Shown here piece after piece: positions 56,603-64,000 of a stretch of 64,000 nucleotides of DNA (its first letter is position 1; every line of letters starts with the position of its first letter). The DNA is taken from the NCBI RefSeq assembly GCF_023283985.1, contig NZ_JAKIKU010000002.1, positions 547,123 to 611,122 on the forward strand, given 5' to 3'. The notes under the pieces were generated by a model. It worked only from the letters and a program-made list of their open reading frames with translations. It was not told where the DNA came from and did no database searches. Source of the DNA: Shewanella electrodiphila. GTDB taxonomy: Bacteria; Pseudomonadota; Gammaproteobacteria; Enterobacterales; Shewanellaceae. The translations under genes and the position numbers were made by a program.

Positions 56603-58159
56603 ATGATGATAACAAGTTACGCCGATTCGGCACTTTCGCTTTTGCCTCCTGTTGTGGCAATTATTCTTGCAGTGGTCACACGTAAAGTGCTTCTTTCACT
56701 TGGCTTAGGTATTCTTGCTGGTGTGGTGCTTTTAAGCGACTTTTCAATAGGTACTGCAGCAAGTCACCTCTTTAGCACTGTAACCAGTCTAGTATGGGAT
56801 GATGGCGCGCTAAACGCGTGGAATTTACAGATCATCGGCTTCTTAGTGGTACTTGGGATGATCACCGCATTAATCACAGTCAGTGGTTCAGCTCGCGCTT
56901 TTGCCGATTGGGCACATCAACGCATTCGTAATAAGCGTGATGCCAAACTGATGACGATGTTCTTAGGTTGTGTGGTGTTTATTGATGACTACTTCAACAG
57001 CATTGTTGTTGGCTCAATCGCACGTCCTATTACCGACCGTTATCATATTTCTCGCGCTAAGTTAGCCTATTTGCTCGATTCAACAGCTGCGCCAGTTTGT
57101 GTTATCTCACCCGTTTCTAGCTGGGGTGCATATATCATCGCATTAATCGGCGGTATTTTAACGGCACATGGCTTTGCCGACACTGGACACCTAAGCGTTT
57201 TCTTACAAATGGTGCCGATGAATTTCTACGCCATTTTCGCTTTATTACTATTACTTTGTGTGGCTATCTTTGGCTTAGATATTGGCCCAATGCGTCAACA
57301 TGAGCGTAATGCGCAAAAAGGCGAATTGTTTGACGAAAGCAAAGGCTTACCACCAGGTGCAACGGCTGATTTACCAGAAGCTGATACGGGTAAAATTCTA
57401 GGTCTATTCCTACCGATTTTTGTTTTGGTGGCAGCGACGATTTACTTTATGGTTGCAACTGGTGCGGATGCACTAGCAAGCGAAGGCCTAAAGTTTAGCG
57501 TACTAGGTGCTTTTGAAAACACTGAAGTGAGTGAGTCATTATTTTACGGGTCACTTGTGGGCTTAGTTGTGACAGTACTACTGACAATTCAACAAAAAAT
57601 CAGTGCTAGCATGATGTTTACTGGCCTTAAGGTCGGCGCGAAATCAATGCTACCTGCTATCTACATCTTGTTATTTGCTTGGACCATCGCATCAGTGATT
57701 GGTGAGCTTGAAACAGGTAAGTACATGGCAAGCCTTGCTACTGGTAATATCCCGTTTGCATTATTACCTGCAGTATTATTCTTGCTTGCTGGTTTAACCG
57801 CTTTCTCAACCGGCACAAGCTGGGGGACGTTCGGTATCATGTTGCCAATCGCAGCTGATATGGCGATGGGCAGTGACAGCACAATGATGTTACCAATGTT
57901 AGCCGCAGTATTATCTGGTGCAGTATTCGGTGACCATTGTTCACCAATCTCGGATACCACCATCTTGTCGTCAACGGGTGCGAGCTGTCATCACTTAGAC
58001 CACGTAATGACGCAATTACCGTATGCCTTGATTGTCGCTGTTATCAGTATTGTCGGTTACACAGTGCTTGGTTTTACTGGCTCTGTTGCAATGGGCTTTA
58101 TTACTTGTTCAGTGTTATTTGTACTGGCAGTATTAGGGCTTAAAATAGCAACTAAGTAA
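56603..58159 (+). CDS. NhaC-family transporter under lysine riboswitch (likely lysine transporter, LysW-like)
   Basis: 518 residues, about 11-12 membrane helices, with the NhaC-superfamily signatures CVVFIDDYFNSIVVGSIARPI and FGDHCSPISDTTILSSTGA. By fold alone it would be called a Na+/H+ antiporter, but its leader is a lysine riboswitch. Comparative genomics of lysine regulons named such riboswitch-controlled NhaC-like proteins LysW, candidate lysine transporters. I therefore infer sodium- or proton-coupled lysine transport. Monocistronic, with a terminator after the stop. Confidence 0.85.
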   Translation: MMITSYADSALSLLPPVVAIILAVVTRKVLLSLGLGILAGVVLLSDFSIGTAASHLFSTVTSLVWDDGALNAWNLQIIGFLVVLGMITALITVSGSARAFADWAHQRIRNKRDAKLMTMFLGCVVFIDDYFNSIVVGSIARPITDRYHISRAKLAYLLDSTAAPVCVISPVSSWGAYIIALIGGILTAHGFADTGHLSVFLQMVPMNFYAIFALLLLLCVAIFGLDIGPMRQHERNAQKGELFDESKGLPPGATADLPEADTGKILGLFLPIFVLVAATIYFMVATGADALASEGLKFSVLGAFENTEVSESLFYGSLVGLVVTVLLTIQQKISASMMFTGLKVGAKSMLPAIYILLFAWTIASVIGELETGKYMASLATGNIPFALLPAVLFLLAGLTAFSTGTSWGTFGIMLPIAADMAMGSDSTMMLPMLAAVLSGAVFGDHCSPISDTTILSSTGASCHHLDHVMTQLPYALIVAVISIVGYTVLGFTGSVAMGFITCSVLFVLAVLGLKIATK

Positions 58160-58184
58160 CGACTGGTTTTAATATTCAGATATA

Positions 58185-58215
58185 AAAAATGCCACTCAAT
58201 AGAGTGGCATTTTTG
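58185..58215. terminator. terminator between transporter and M3 peptidase
   Basis: AAAATGCCACTC / GAGTGGCATTTTT around a 4-nt loop, flanked by A and T runs. The genes are convergent. Confidence 0.9.
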
Positions 58216-58239
58216 TATTTACTGTATACGTTAGGCTAA

Positions 58240-60384
58240 TTAATTTAAGCCGCGGCGCTCAAGTAATCCTTCAGTGGTTGGCGCTTGGCCTCTGAAGTTT
58301 TGATACGCTTCCATTGGTGGAACACTATTACCCACTTCACGAATCGTTTTTCTAAACTTCATGCCTATTTCGCGATTTAAACCACCTTGAGTTTGCACAT
58401 AAGCAAAAGCATCAGCTGCAAGAATTTCACTCCACATATAAGCGTAATAACTTGCTGAGTAACCGCCAGGGAATGCATGCGCAAAGTAGGTTGAGCGGTA
58501 ACGTGGCGGCACTGCAGGCAAATCAACGCCATGCTTTTTCAGCGCATTGGCTTCGAATTGCTCAACGTTCTGTAAAGGAGCATCAGCGTCCAGTGCATGC
58601 CATTCTAGGTCAAGCAAAGCTGCCGACATATATTCTAACGTATCGAAGCCTTGGTTAAAGCTTCTTGACGCTAATAGTTTTTGCAGCAAATCATCAGGGA
58701 TAGGTTTACCTGTATCATAGTGCTTGGCGTAATTAGCAAGTACTTTGGGATGTGCGGCCCAGTCTTCTTCAAAGGTTGACGGGAATTCTACAAAGTCACG
58801 TGAAACAGAAGTTCCCGCTAGTGAAGGGTATTTCACTTTTGAGAACATACCATGAGTACCGTGGCCCATTTCATGGAACATAGTCGTTGCTTCATCGTAG
58901 CTCACAAACGTTGGCTGGCCTTCAGGCGCCTTTTTAATGTTCATCACGTTTACGACGACAGGCTTTTGATTTAATAGCTCTGACTGGCCAACAAAAGAGC
59001 TCATCCATGCGCCGCCACGTTTGCCTTCACGGGCAAAGTAATCAGCGTAGAAAATAGCCATGCTTGACCCGTCTTCATCAAACATCTCGTAAGCTTTTAC
59101 ATCAGGATGATAAACTGGTAAGTCTGGGCGCGGCTTAAGCGTTACGCCGTAAAGCTCTTGTAAGGTAAAGAAAACCCCATCTTCAAGTACGCGATTAAAT
59201 TCAAAGTAAGGCTTGATTGATGCTGAATCTAAGTCAAATTTTTCTTTACGTACTAACTCAGCGTAATAAGCCCAGTCCCATGGCGCTAGAGTAAAGTCGC
59301 CGCCGGTTTTGTCGATCATCGCTTGAATGTCTGCAGCTTCTTTTTGGGTGTTTTCAACAACCGCAGGCACCATAGAGCCGAACATGTCATATACCGCTTC
59401 AGGTGTTTTTGCCATTTGCGGCGCCAAGCGGTAGTCAGACCAAGTGTCGAAACCTAATAGTTTGGCTTTTTTAGCCCGAAGCTGTGCTAAACGTGCCACT
59501 AATGAAGCCGTTTCATTTTCGCCTGTTAAGCCACGGTTAGCAGATGCTTCCCATACTTGCTGACGTAATGCTCGATTATCTAGCTGCGCCAATACTGGCT
59601 GACGAGTGGTATTGGTGATGTTAAGTAAGTATTGGCCGTCAAATCCCGCAGCAGCGGCATCCGCTTTTGCTGCAGCGATTGCAGATGTTGATAAGCCTGC
59701 AAGTTGACCCTCATCGTCCACAGTTACAGCAATTTCTTTACTTAGTCTTAATAGCCTTTGAGCAAATTCATTGGTGAGGGTTGATTGCTCTTCATTTAAC
59801 TCACGGATTTTCTGCTTTTCAGCTTCAGTTAGTTTTGCGCCCGCCAGTACAAAACGCTGATGATAGACTTCAACTAAACGGACTTCTTCATCAGTCAGCA
59901 ACATGGTCAAGCGGTTATCATAAATGGTTTGAATACGGGCAAATAGCTCAGGGTTTAGGTTGATGTTATCTGAGTGGGCAGCCATTTTGGGCGCCATAAT
60001 ACCTTGTACTTTACGCAGCTCTGGGTTGCTATTTGAACCTGTAAGGTTATAGAAAATGCTCGAGGTACGGGTTAGTAAAGCGCCACTTTTTTCCATTGCG
60101 GCAATGGTATTCTCAAACGTGGCGGCTGCTGGGTTAGCGGCAATATCCAAAATTTGTTGGTAATGCTGCGCCATACCGAGCTCAAGGGCTGGTAGATAAT
60201 GCTCATCTTTAAGCTGGCTAAAGTCAGGTGCCTGATACTGTAAAACACTGGCTTGTAATAGTGGATTCTGTTGCACTGCAGCCTCTTGTGTTGTTGTTTC
60301 AGTTGAGTTGTTTGAATTGTTGTAACTGCAACCGCCTAAAGCGAGGGTAGTAGCAATGGCTACTGCGACAATTGTTTTATGCAT
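58240..60384 (-). CDS. dcp: M3 family peptidyl-dipeptidase (Dcp-like), lipoprotein
   Basis: 714 residues. Signal peptide with lipobox LALGGC (cysteine about residue 19), then a serine/threonine/asparagine-rich linker, then the mostly helical thimet-oligopeptidase-like domain. The zinc site HEMGH is at 504-508 (H504, E505, H508). Removes C-terminal dipeptides from peptides in the periplasm or at a membrane. E. coli Dcp lacks a lipoprotein signal, so this form is anchored differently. The symbol is assigned by family only. Confidence 0.88.
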   Translation of the reverse strand: MHKTIVAVAIATTLALGGCSYNNSNNSTETTTQEAAVQQNPLLQASVLQYQAPDFSQLKDEHYLPALELGMAQHYQQILDIAANPAAATFENTIAAMEKSGALLTRTSSIFYNLTGSNSNPELRKVQGIMAPKMAAHSDNINLNPELFARIQTIYDNRLTMLLTDEEVRLVEVYHQRFVLAGAKLTEAEKQKIRELNEEQSTLTNEFAQRLLRLSKEIAVTVDDEGQLAGLSTSAIAAAKADAAAAGFDGQYLLNITNTTRQPVLAQLDNRALRQQVWEASANRGLTGENETASLVARLAQLRAKKAKLLGFDTWSDYRLAPQMAKTPEAVYDMFGSMVPAVVENTQKEAADIQAMIDKTGGDFTLAPWDWAYYAELVRKEKFDLDSASIKPYFEFNRVLEDGVFFTLQELYGVTLKPRPDLPVYHPDVKAYEMFDEDGSSMAIFYADYFAREGKRGGAWMSSFVGQSELLNQKPVVVNVMNIKKAPEGQPTFVSYDEATTMFHEMGHGTHGMFSKVKYPSLAGTSVSRDFVEFPSTFEEDWAAHPKVLANYAKHYDTGKPIPDDLLQKLLASRSFNQGFDTLEYMSAALLDLEWHALDADAPLQNVEQFEANALKKHGVDLPAVPPRYRSTYFAHAFPGGYSASYYAYMWSEILAADAFAYVQTQGGLNREIGMKFRKTIREVGNSVPPMEAYQNFRGQAPTTEGLLERRGLN

Positions 60385-60711
60385 CGACTTTCTACTTCCT
60401 TAATTATAATTGTTTATGCAATTTATCAATTGTTTCTTAATCGTATATGAAGAATGTTGGGTTTTGTGATGCCTGTAATTGTTATGGACTAAACAGCGAG
60501 TAAAACTGTGATCTAATTTATTGCAGAATGTAAATTTTGTTAATGTATGCGAGGTTTGCGGTTGTCACGCCTTACTTGCTAGTTGTTATAGCCTCAGTAA
60601 TTTGCCAGAAAACCTGTTAACAGCTTCACGCTATTAAATCTGTAATCGGCTTATTTAAAAGTCGATTCGATGATAGAATAACGGCGATTATAACAATAAG
60701 GATCTTCTGTT
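60385..60711. other. divergent promoter region of the M3 peptidase and tdk
   Basis: 327 bp with no gene or distinctive motif. It separates the start codons of two divergently transcribed genes, so promoters are expected but none is clear. AAGGAT near 60,698-60,703 is the tdk ribosome site. Confidence 0.5.
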
Positions 60712-61290
60712 TTGGCACAACTCTATTTCTATTATTCGGCTATGAATGCTGGCAAATCAACATCACTTCTACAATCATCTTATAACTACCGTGAACGCGG
60801 AATGAATACGCTAGTCATGACAGCGTCAATCGATGATCGTTATGGTGTGGGAAAAGTCGCCTCAAGAATAGGGATTGAAACTGAAGCGCAAGTTTTTGGT
60901 GCTGAAGATAACTTATCTAAGATGATTGAAACTGAGCTTGAAACCCAAAAGCTGCATTGTATTTTAATTGATGAATCGCAGTTTTTAAGTAAAGAACAAG
61001 TGAAGCAATTAACTCACGTGGTGGATAATTTAGATATTCCAGTACTGTGTTATGGCCTTAAAACTGATTTCCAGGGCGAGCTGTTTAGTGGCAGCCAATA
61101 CCTATTAGCATGGGCTGATAAATTAGTTGAGTTAAAAACCATTTGTCATTGTGGCCGTAAAGCCAACATGGTGGTGCGTCTTGATGGCAATGGCAAACCA
61201 ATGCGCGAAGGTGAACAAGTCGCAATTGGTGGTAACGAAAGCTATGAGTCAGTTTGTCGTAAGCATTTCCGTGAGTTCATTTGGGATTAA
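60712..61290 (+). CDS. tdk: thymidine kinase
   Basis: Phosphorylates thymidine to dTMP in nucleotide salvage. 192 residues, type II (TK1-like): the P-loop [11 protein letters not shown] is at 9-19, the catalytic glutamate is in LIDESQFLS, the lasso with zinc ligands in CHCGRKANM, and a final CRKHF. The start is TTG 60712 with AAGGAT upstream; no ATG fits the conserved N-terminus. Confidence 0.95.
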   Translation: MAQLYFYYSAMNAGKSTSLLQSSYNYRERGMNTLVMTASIDDRYGVGKVASRIGIETEAQVFGAEDNLSKMIETELETQKLHCILIDESQFLSKEQVKQLTHVVDNLDIPVLCYGLKTDFQGELFSGSQYLLAWADKLVELKTICHCGRKANMVVRLDGNGKPMREGEQVAIGGNESYESVCRKHFREFIWD

Positions 61291-62654
61291 TACTGTTGAT
61301 AACAGTATTTGATGAACAGTATTTGAAATCAGAAGCTAAAATGAGAAGTTGAGAGCCATTTTTGAAAACATAAATGGGTTAGGAGTAACACATTTCTGCT
61401 TCAAAACGTGTTTCAAATTTTGAAGTTATCATTCAAAAAATCAAGGTCGTGGCGCTTCGCCCACACCAGAGCAAGAAGGGTGAAACTGCTCACCCCTCTT
61501 GCATCTCCCCAGCAGCCCCGGCGAAATTTTCTGAAAAGCGAAAGATTTCCAACGGGGGATCGATCCAGCTTTAAACTTCGTTTGTGCTAACTTCTGACTT
61601 ATTCGAAAATGCTAACGCTTCCGATGGGCCGTCCATGGCCCGACGGAAGCTAGCCTGACGTCCTGTCAGCCTCACGCTATTTTCTTCAACGTCCTCAATT
61701 CAAATTGAGTCTTTTAAATGCAAGATCTACTAGCTTTAGCTCTTTAAATTATCACCAATGCAGTCAAATCGAAGAGACAATAAACCCAGTGTAGATACGT
61801 TTAAGACCTTCGAAAACATGGATGTTTTCGCAGAGCCCACAGGGATGTGTTTACGGCGTGTCTTGGATGTATCTGCACATAAGCCTGCGGCAGGCAATGG
61901 ATTAGATAGAAGTAATGGTCTGCTGTAACTGAGTCAATATAAATGAAGTATAGAATGGGTGGTTTAAAACGTTTTGCCCCACAGCTTGTTAGCCCTTTAT
62001 ATGAGACTGTATGTATATACAGTTATGATTAAAACGCAGCAATTGAGAGCATTTGCTTCTCGTTATGTAAAAGCAAAAATTCTCGGGTTTACCAATCAAA
62101 CAATCCTATATCATTGAAAAGTTAGCGTTTTAGCTTAAAAGAAGTTTACATAACGACCCAAGATAATTCTCGGTTATCTCAATTCTCGGTTTTATCCACT
62201 ATTTAGTCGATTGATTTAAATTATGATGGCTGTTAAGTTATTAAAATTATTAATAAATTAAGCTGAAAAGTGATTGAGTATTGGTAAGTAGCCTAGGGGT
62301 GTTTATCGGAATTCTCGCTAATAAGCTGTTCTTGACCTGCGGTAGACGATTTTTTAGTAAAAAGAAGTGATATTTTAGTCTAGCCGAGGGAGTAGATAGA
62401 ACCAAACGCGATGGAAGAAACGCCTATTTTATGGTAGCTTGAAGGCACTTGCTAAGGCTCGTAAAGCGTAGCTTTTAAAGAGACCTGCAATTGACTTCAA
62501 GTAAAGAAGCGATGCTTCCCTCACGCCGCAGGGGGGCTTCAATTAAGCCCCAAGGGCATGGAATATGAACTCACGGATTGAGTAGCGATAACCTCCTCTC
62601 TCCGAAGTAAAGAACAACCCGTTACATGAGACCTACGGCTCATGAACTATGATC
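61291..62654. repeat. gene-free, palindrome-rich tract left of the integron cassettes
   Basis: About 1.36 kb without a credible gene. It is unusually dense in inverted repeats: GCAAGAAGGGTGA/TCACCCCTCTTGC (61471-61502); the nested GCTTCCG/CGGAAGC stem enclosing GGGCC/GGCCC (61617-61650); AAAACATGGATGTTTT (61814-61829); CACAGGGATGTG (61839-61850); GCCTGCGGCAGGC (61883-61895); GGGGCTT/AAGCCCC (62533-62551). I suspect multicopy intergenic repeats or remnants of acquired DNA. No integron integrase and no intact transposase is encoded here. Confidence 0.6.
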
Positions 62655-62677
62655 GTTAGCACTACAGGGAGGTTTAT

Positions 62678-63238
62678 ATGTGTGATACCGAGGGGTACAC
62701 AAAAAGCTTAGATAAATTAGTTTCAATGTCTGAGAAAGAATATTACGTACAACTAGTCGATATAAATAGACATCAAATAATTGTTGCGCGAGCCATATTA
62801 TGGTTACTCGTAGTTGTAATAGGTTTTGATATAGCGTCTTTTGAATGGTTTTTTAATAAAGTTCCCCAATCTACCGATAAGCTTGTTTTTTTAGCCCCTG
62901 TTTATTTTTTTACAGGGTTATCTTTAATTTTAGCGGTTATAGCTTTCTACTTTGCTGTGATGTCTATCCCGGCTATCGGTGGCTATAAAACTCTTCATAA
63001 AAATGGCTGGGCTGAATATTCTAATTATGCTTATGATCAATTTGATCAAGACGTAGAAAATATAGAAGCTTTAACATTAAACAAAATATTGAGTCGACTT
63101 GATACTGCTTGCACTCATGGCTCCAAGACAAATAGTGATAGAGCTATTAAACTGAGAACTTCTTCATACTTAATTATTTCTGCGGTGGTTACGGCTACGG
63201 CTGGATTTCTGATATTTTTATTTAAACTTTACCTTTAA
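62678..63238 (+). CDS. cassette-encoded membrane protein, 186 aa, unknown function
   Basis: Not recognised. Three likely membrane helices: about 34-55 (IIVARAILWLLVVVIGF), 75-100 (FLAPVYFFTGLSLILAVIAF) and 160-182 (SYLIISAVVTATAGFLIFLF). A short soluble N-terminus and a polar loop of about 55 residues between helices two and three remain on one side. Strong ribosome site GGGAGG before ATG 62678, only 22 nt from the cassette boundary. AT-rich. A 51-aa protein follows 12 bp later, and the two may act together. A small-membrane-protein effector role in defence is possible but unsupported. Confidence 0.8.
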   Translation: MCDTEGYTKSLDKLVSMSEKEYYVQLVDINRHQIIVARAILWLLVVVIGFDIASFEWFFNKVPQSTDKLVFLAPVYFFTGLSLILAVIAFYFAVMSIPAIGGYKTLHKNGWAEYSNYAYDQFDQDVENIEALTLNKILSRLDTACTHGSKTNSDRAIKLRTSSYLIISAVVTATAGFLIFLFKLYL

Positions 63239-63250
63239 CAGGAGATAAAC

Positions 63251-63406
63251 ATGAGCGACAACGATAATAAAAAAGAAAATACGACCACACCAGTAAAAAA
63301 ACAAGAACCGAGAAAAAAACATAATATACCGAGGCCTTCAAAAGTCACTGAAGTTGAAAGAGAAACGGTTATTACAAACTTGGAAACATATAAAGAAAAA
63401 AAATAG
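63251..63406 (+). CDS. cassette-encoded small charged protein, 51 aa
   Basis: 51 residues, very polar and Lys/Glu/Thr-rich: MSDNDNKKENTTT...EPRKKHNIPRPSKV...ERETVITNLETYKEKK. No hydrophobic segment, probably partly disordered with a C-terminal helix. GGAGA ribosome site five nt before ATG 63251. The stop codon TAG overlaps the first bases of attC, as is common in compact cassettes. It follows the membrane-protein gene by 12 bp and is likely co-translated. Not recognised. Confidence 0.75.
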   Translation: MSDNDNKKENTTTPVKKQEPRKKHNIPRPSKVTEVERETVITNLETYKEKK

Positions 63407-63507
63407 TGCTAACAAGTCGTTAAAGCAGGACAAATAACAGTTGGCTTTTGCTCCTGCGTCGCTTATTTTAGCCAACATATTATTTGCCTCTTAACGAGGC
63501 GTTAGGT
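63407..63507 (+). other. attC recombination site of cassette 1
   Basis: About 100 bp. R'' TGCTAAC and the following AAGTCGTTAA pair with TTAACGAGGC and R' GTTAGGT at the far end. Internal arms are GTTGGCT/AGCCAAC and GCAGGA/TCCTGC. The recombination point is in G|TTAGG (63501-63502). Folds into the imperfect long hairpin that IntI recognises as single-stranded DNA. Confidence 0.88.
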
Positions 63508-63960
63508 AACTACGGATGGTTAATCTGTTGAATCCTGATTTGAGAGTCAGGGATTTAAGAAAATTAGTTGAACCTCATTTACATGAAGTTAGCTGGGATT
63601 CTGGCGTTGACGAAACAAGCGAATGGGTTATTGCATCCTTCGAAGATAGTGAGCATAAAAGTAAATTAGTAAATTGGCTTAATGACAAAAATGTATCGGA
63701 TTCTTTTGAAATAATTATCACTGATAAAGCTTGGTCAAATTTAAGGTATTTAAGTTGGTCTCAATTATTAACTGATTTACCAACTTACTTCGATCAAGAA
63801 AACATTCTAATTGTTTCATCAGATCGTACATGGTTAATGGAATATGCTCCACAGCAGATAGTAAGATTTGGTCAGTGGTAAAAGTTACCTAACAAGAGAC
63901 TATGGCGTCAATAGTTAATTTTAAGCTTTTGGCGCTTCCCACAAAACACCGTCTCTTAGC
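63502..63960 (+). mobile_element. integron gene cassette 2
   Basis: The 5' end GTTAGGTAACT (63501-63511) is the exact reverse complement of AGTTACCTAAC (63883-63893), the start of its own attC. Contains one gene of 121 codons. The right boundary is uncertain. Confidence 0.85.
63516..63881 (+). CDS. cassette-encoded protein, 121 aa, unknown function
   Basis: Not recognised. A soluble, acidic, tryptophan-rich protein of mixed alpha/beta character: LRVRDLRKLVEPHLHEV, SGVDETSEWVIASFEDS, WLNDKNVSDSFEIIITDKAWSNL, LLTDLPTYFDQENILIVSSDRTWLMEY. The start ATG lies 15 nt from the cassette boundary with no clear ribosome site, so it may be translated from a short leader. Size and acidity resemble immunity or SUKH-type proteins, but no motif supports that. 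Confidence 0.75.
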   Translation: MVNLLNPDLRVRDLRKLVEPHLHEVSWDSGVDETSEWVIASFEDSEHKSKLVNWLNDKNVSDSFEIIITDKAWSNLRYLSWSQLLTDLPTYFDQENILIVSSDRTWLMEYAPQQIVRFGQW

Positions 63961-63965
63961 ATCGA
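63883..63965 (+). other. attC-like site of cassette 2, distal end degenerate
   Basis: The proximal half AGTTACCTAACAAGAGAC is intact. The distal half reads GTCTCTTAGCAT: GTCTC pairs with GAGAC, but the invariant GTT of R' is missing (CTTAG). Either the site is decayed or recombination occurred at a non-canonical point. The window ends 35 nt later. Confidence 0.5.
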
Positions 63966-64000
63966 ATTTAAGATCACAACCATCTTCCTAATGCAGGCAA

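Larger units (their letters stand above)
62656..63501 (+). mobile_element. integron gene cassette 1 (two genes plus attC)
   Basis: The 5' end GTTAGCACTA (62655-62664) is the exact reverse complement of TAGTGCTAAC (63404-63413), the start of its own attC. That relationship is produced when a cassette circle is opened by an integron integrase. The cassette spans from 62656 to the next cassette's G at 63501. It holds two genes with a ribosome site each and one attC. Orientation is gene then attC, left to right. Confidence 0.88.

Noticed and set aside
61408..61590. 60-codon frame after tdk
   Set aside because: It lies across strong inverted repeats in a gene-free tract, with no ribosome site.
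61291..62654. Prophage or insertion-sequence remnant
   Set aside because: No phage gene, transposase fragment or terminal repeat with target duplication could be found.

Overview
The window reads as chromosome of a low-GC Shewanella or close relative (Gammaproteobacteria, Alteromonadales). The basis is protein similarity from memory: PomA/PomB flagellar stator proteins, an NAD-type isocitrate dehydrogenase, ProS, RlmM, RdgC and XseB-IspA-Dxs of the Shewanella kind, gene orders such as gcvA-ygdD-rlmM and rcsF-trmO next to proS, and an AT-rich base composition. No search was run. No rRNA, tRNA, CRISPR array or prophage was seen.

Layout. 0.4-6.1 kb: an unknown small protein, an iron alcohol dehydrogenase, a lipoprotein cyclophilin, a DEAD-box helicase and a CobW-type GTPase. 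6.2-15.1 kb: nadK divergent from heat-shock grpE; the xseB-ispA-dxs isoprenoid operon; pomAB behind a FliA-like promoter; thiI behind a leader with a terminator-like hairpin. 15.3-25 kb: gcvA, a hydrolase, ygdD, rlmM, NAD-IDH, a large S9 peptidase, a DUF3192 protein and xni. 25-33.5 kb: ppnN, a diguanylate cyclase, a TPR membrane protein, an M61 peptidase and rdgC. 33.8-41.7 kb: a porin, phoB and phoR, a beta-barrel-like protein, pstS behind four phased Pho repeats, and an M1 aminopeptidase.

41.7-44.7 kb is the most unusual part. Seven related units of about 115-250 nt lie head to tail on the minus strand. Each ends in an intrinsic terminator (GC hairpin plus U tract) and has a TTGAAC-like element upstream. 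Five are nearly identical and two are diverged but keep the same architecture. I read this as a tandem array of small regulatory RNAs with a CU-rich seed complementary to Shine-Dalgarno plus AUG sequences. I do not recognise the family.

44.8-61.3 kb: glutathione peroxidase with a palindromic operator, yfaZ whose terminator loop has been split by a 263-bp MITE, nlpE, a patatin, proS, an acetyltransferase, trmO, rcsF, an H-NS-like gene, etfBA, a lysine riboswitch in front of an NhaC-family transporter, an M3 peptidase and tdk. 61.3-62.65 kb is a gene-free tract rich in palindromes. From 62,656 to the right edge lie two integron gene cassettes: each cassette's 5' end is exactly complementary to the start of its own attC. 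No integron integrase is present in the window. The first cassette carries a three-helix membrane protein plus a 51-residue charged protein, the second a 121-residue unknown protein.
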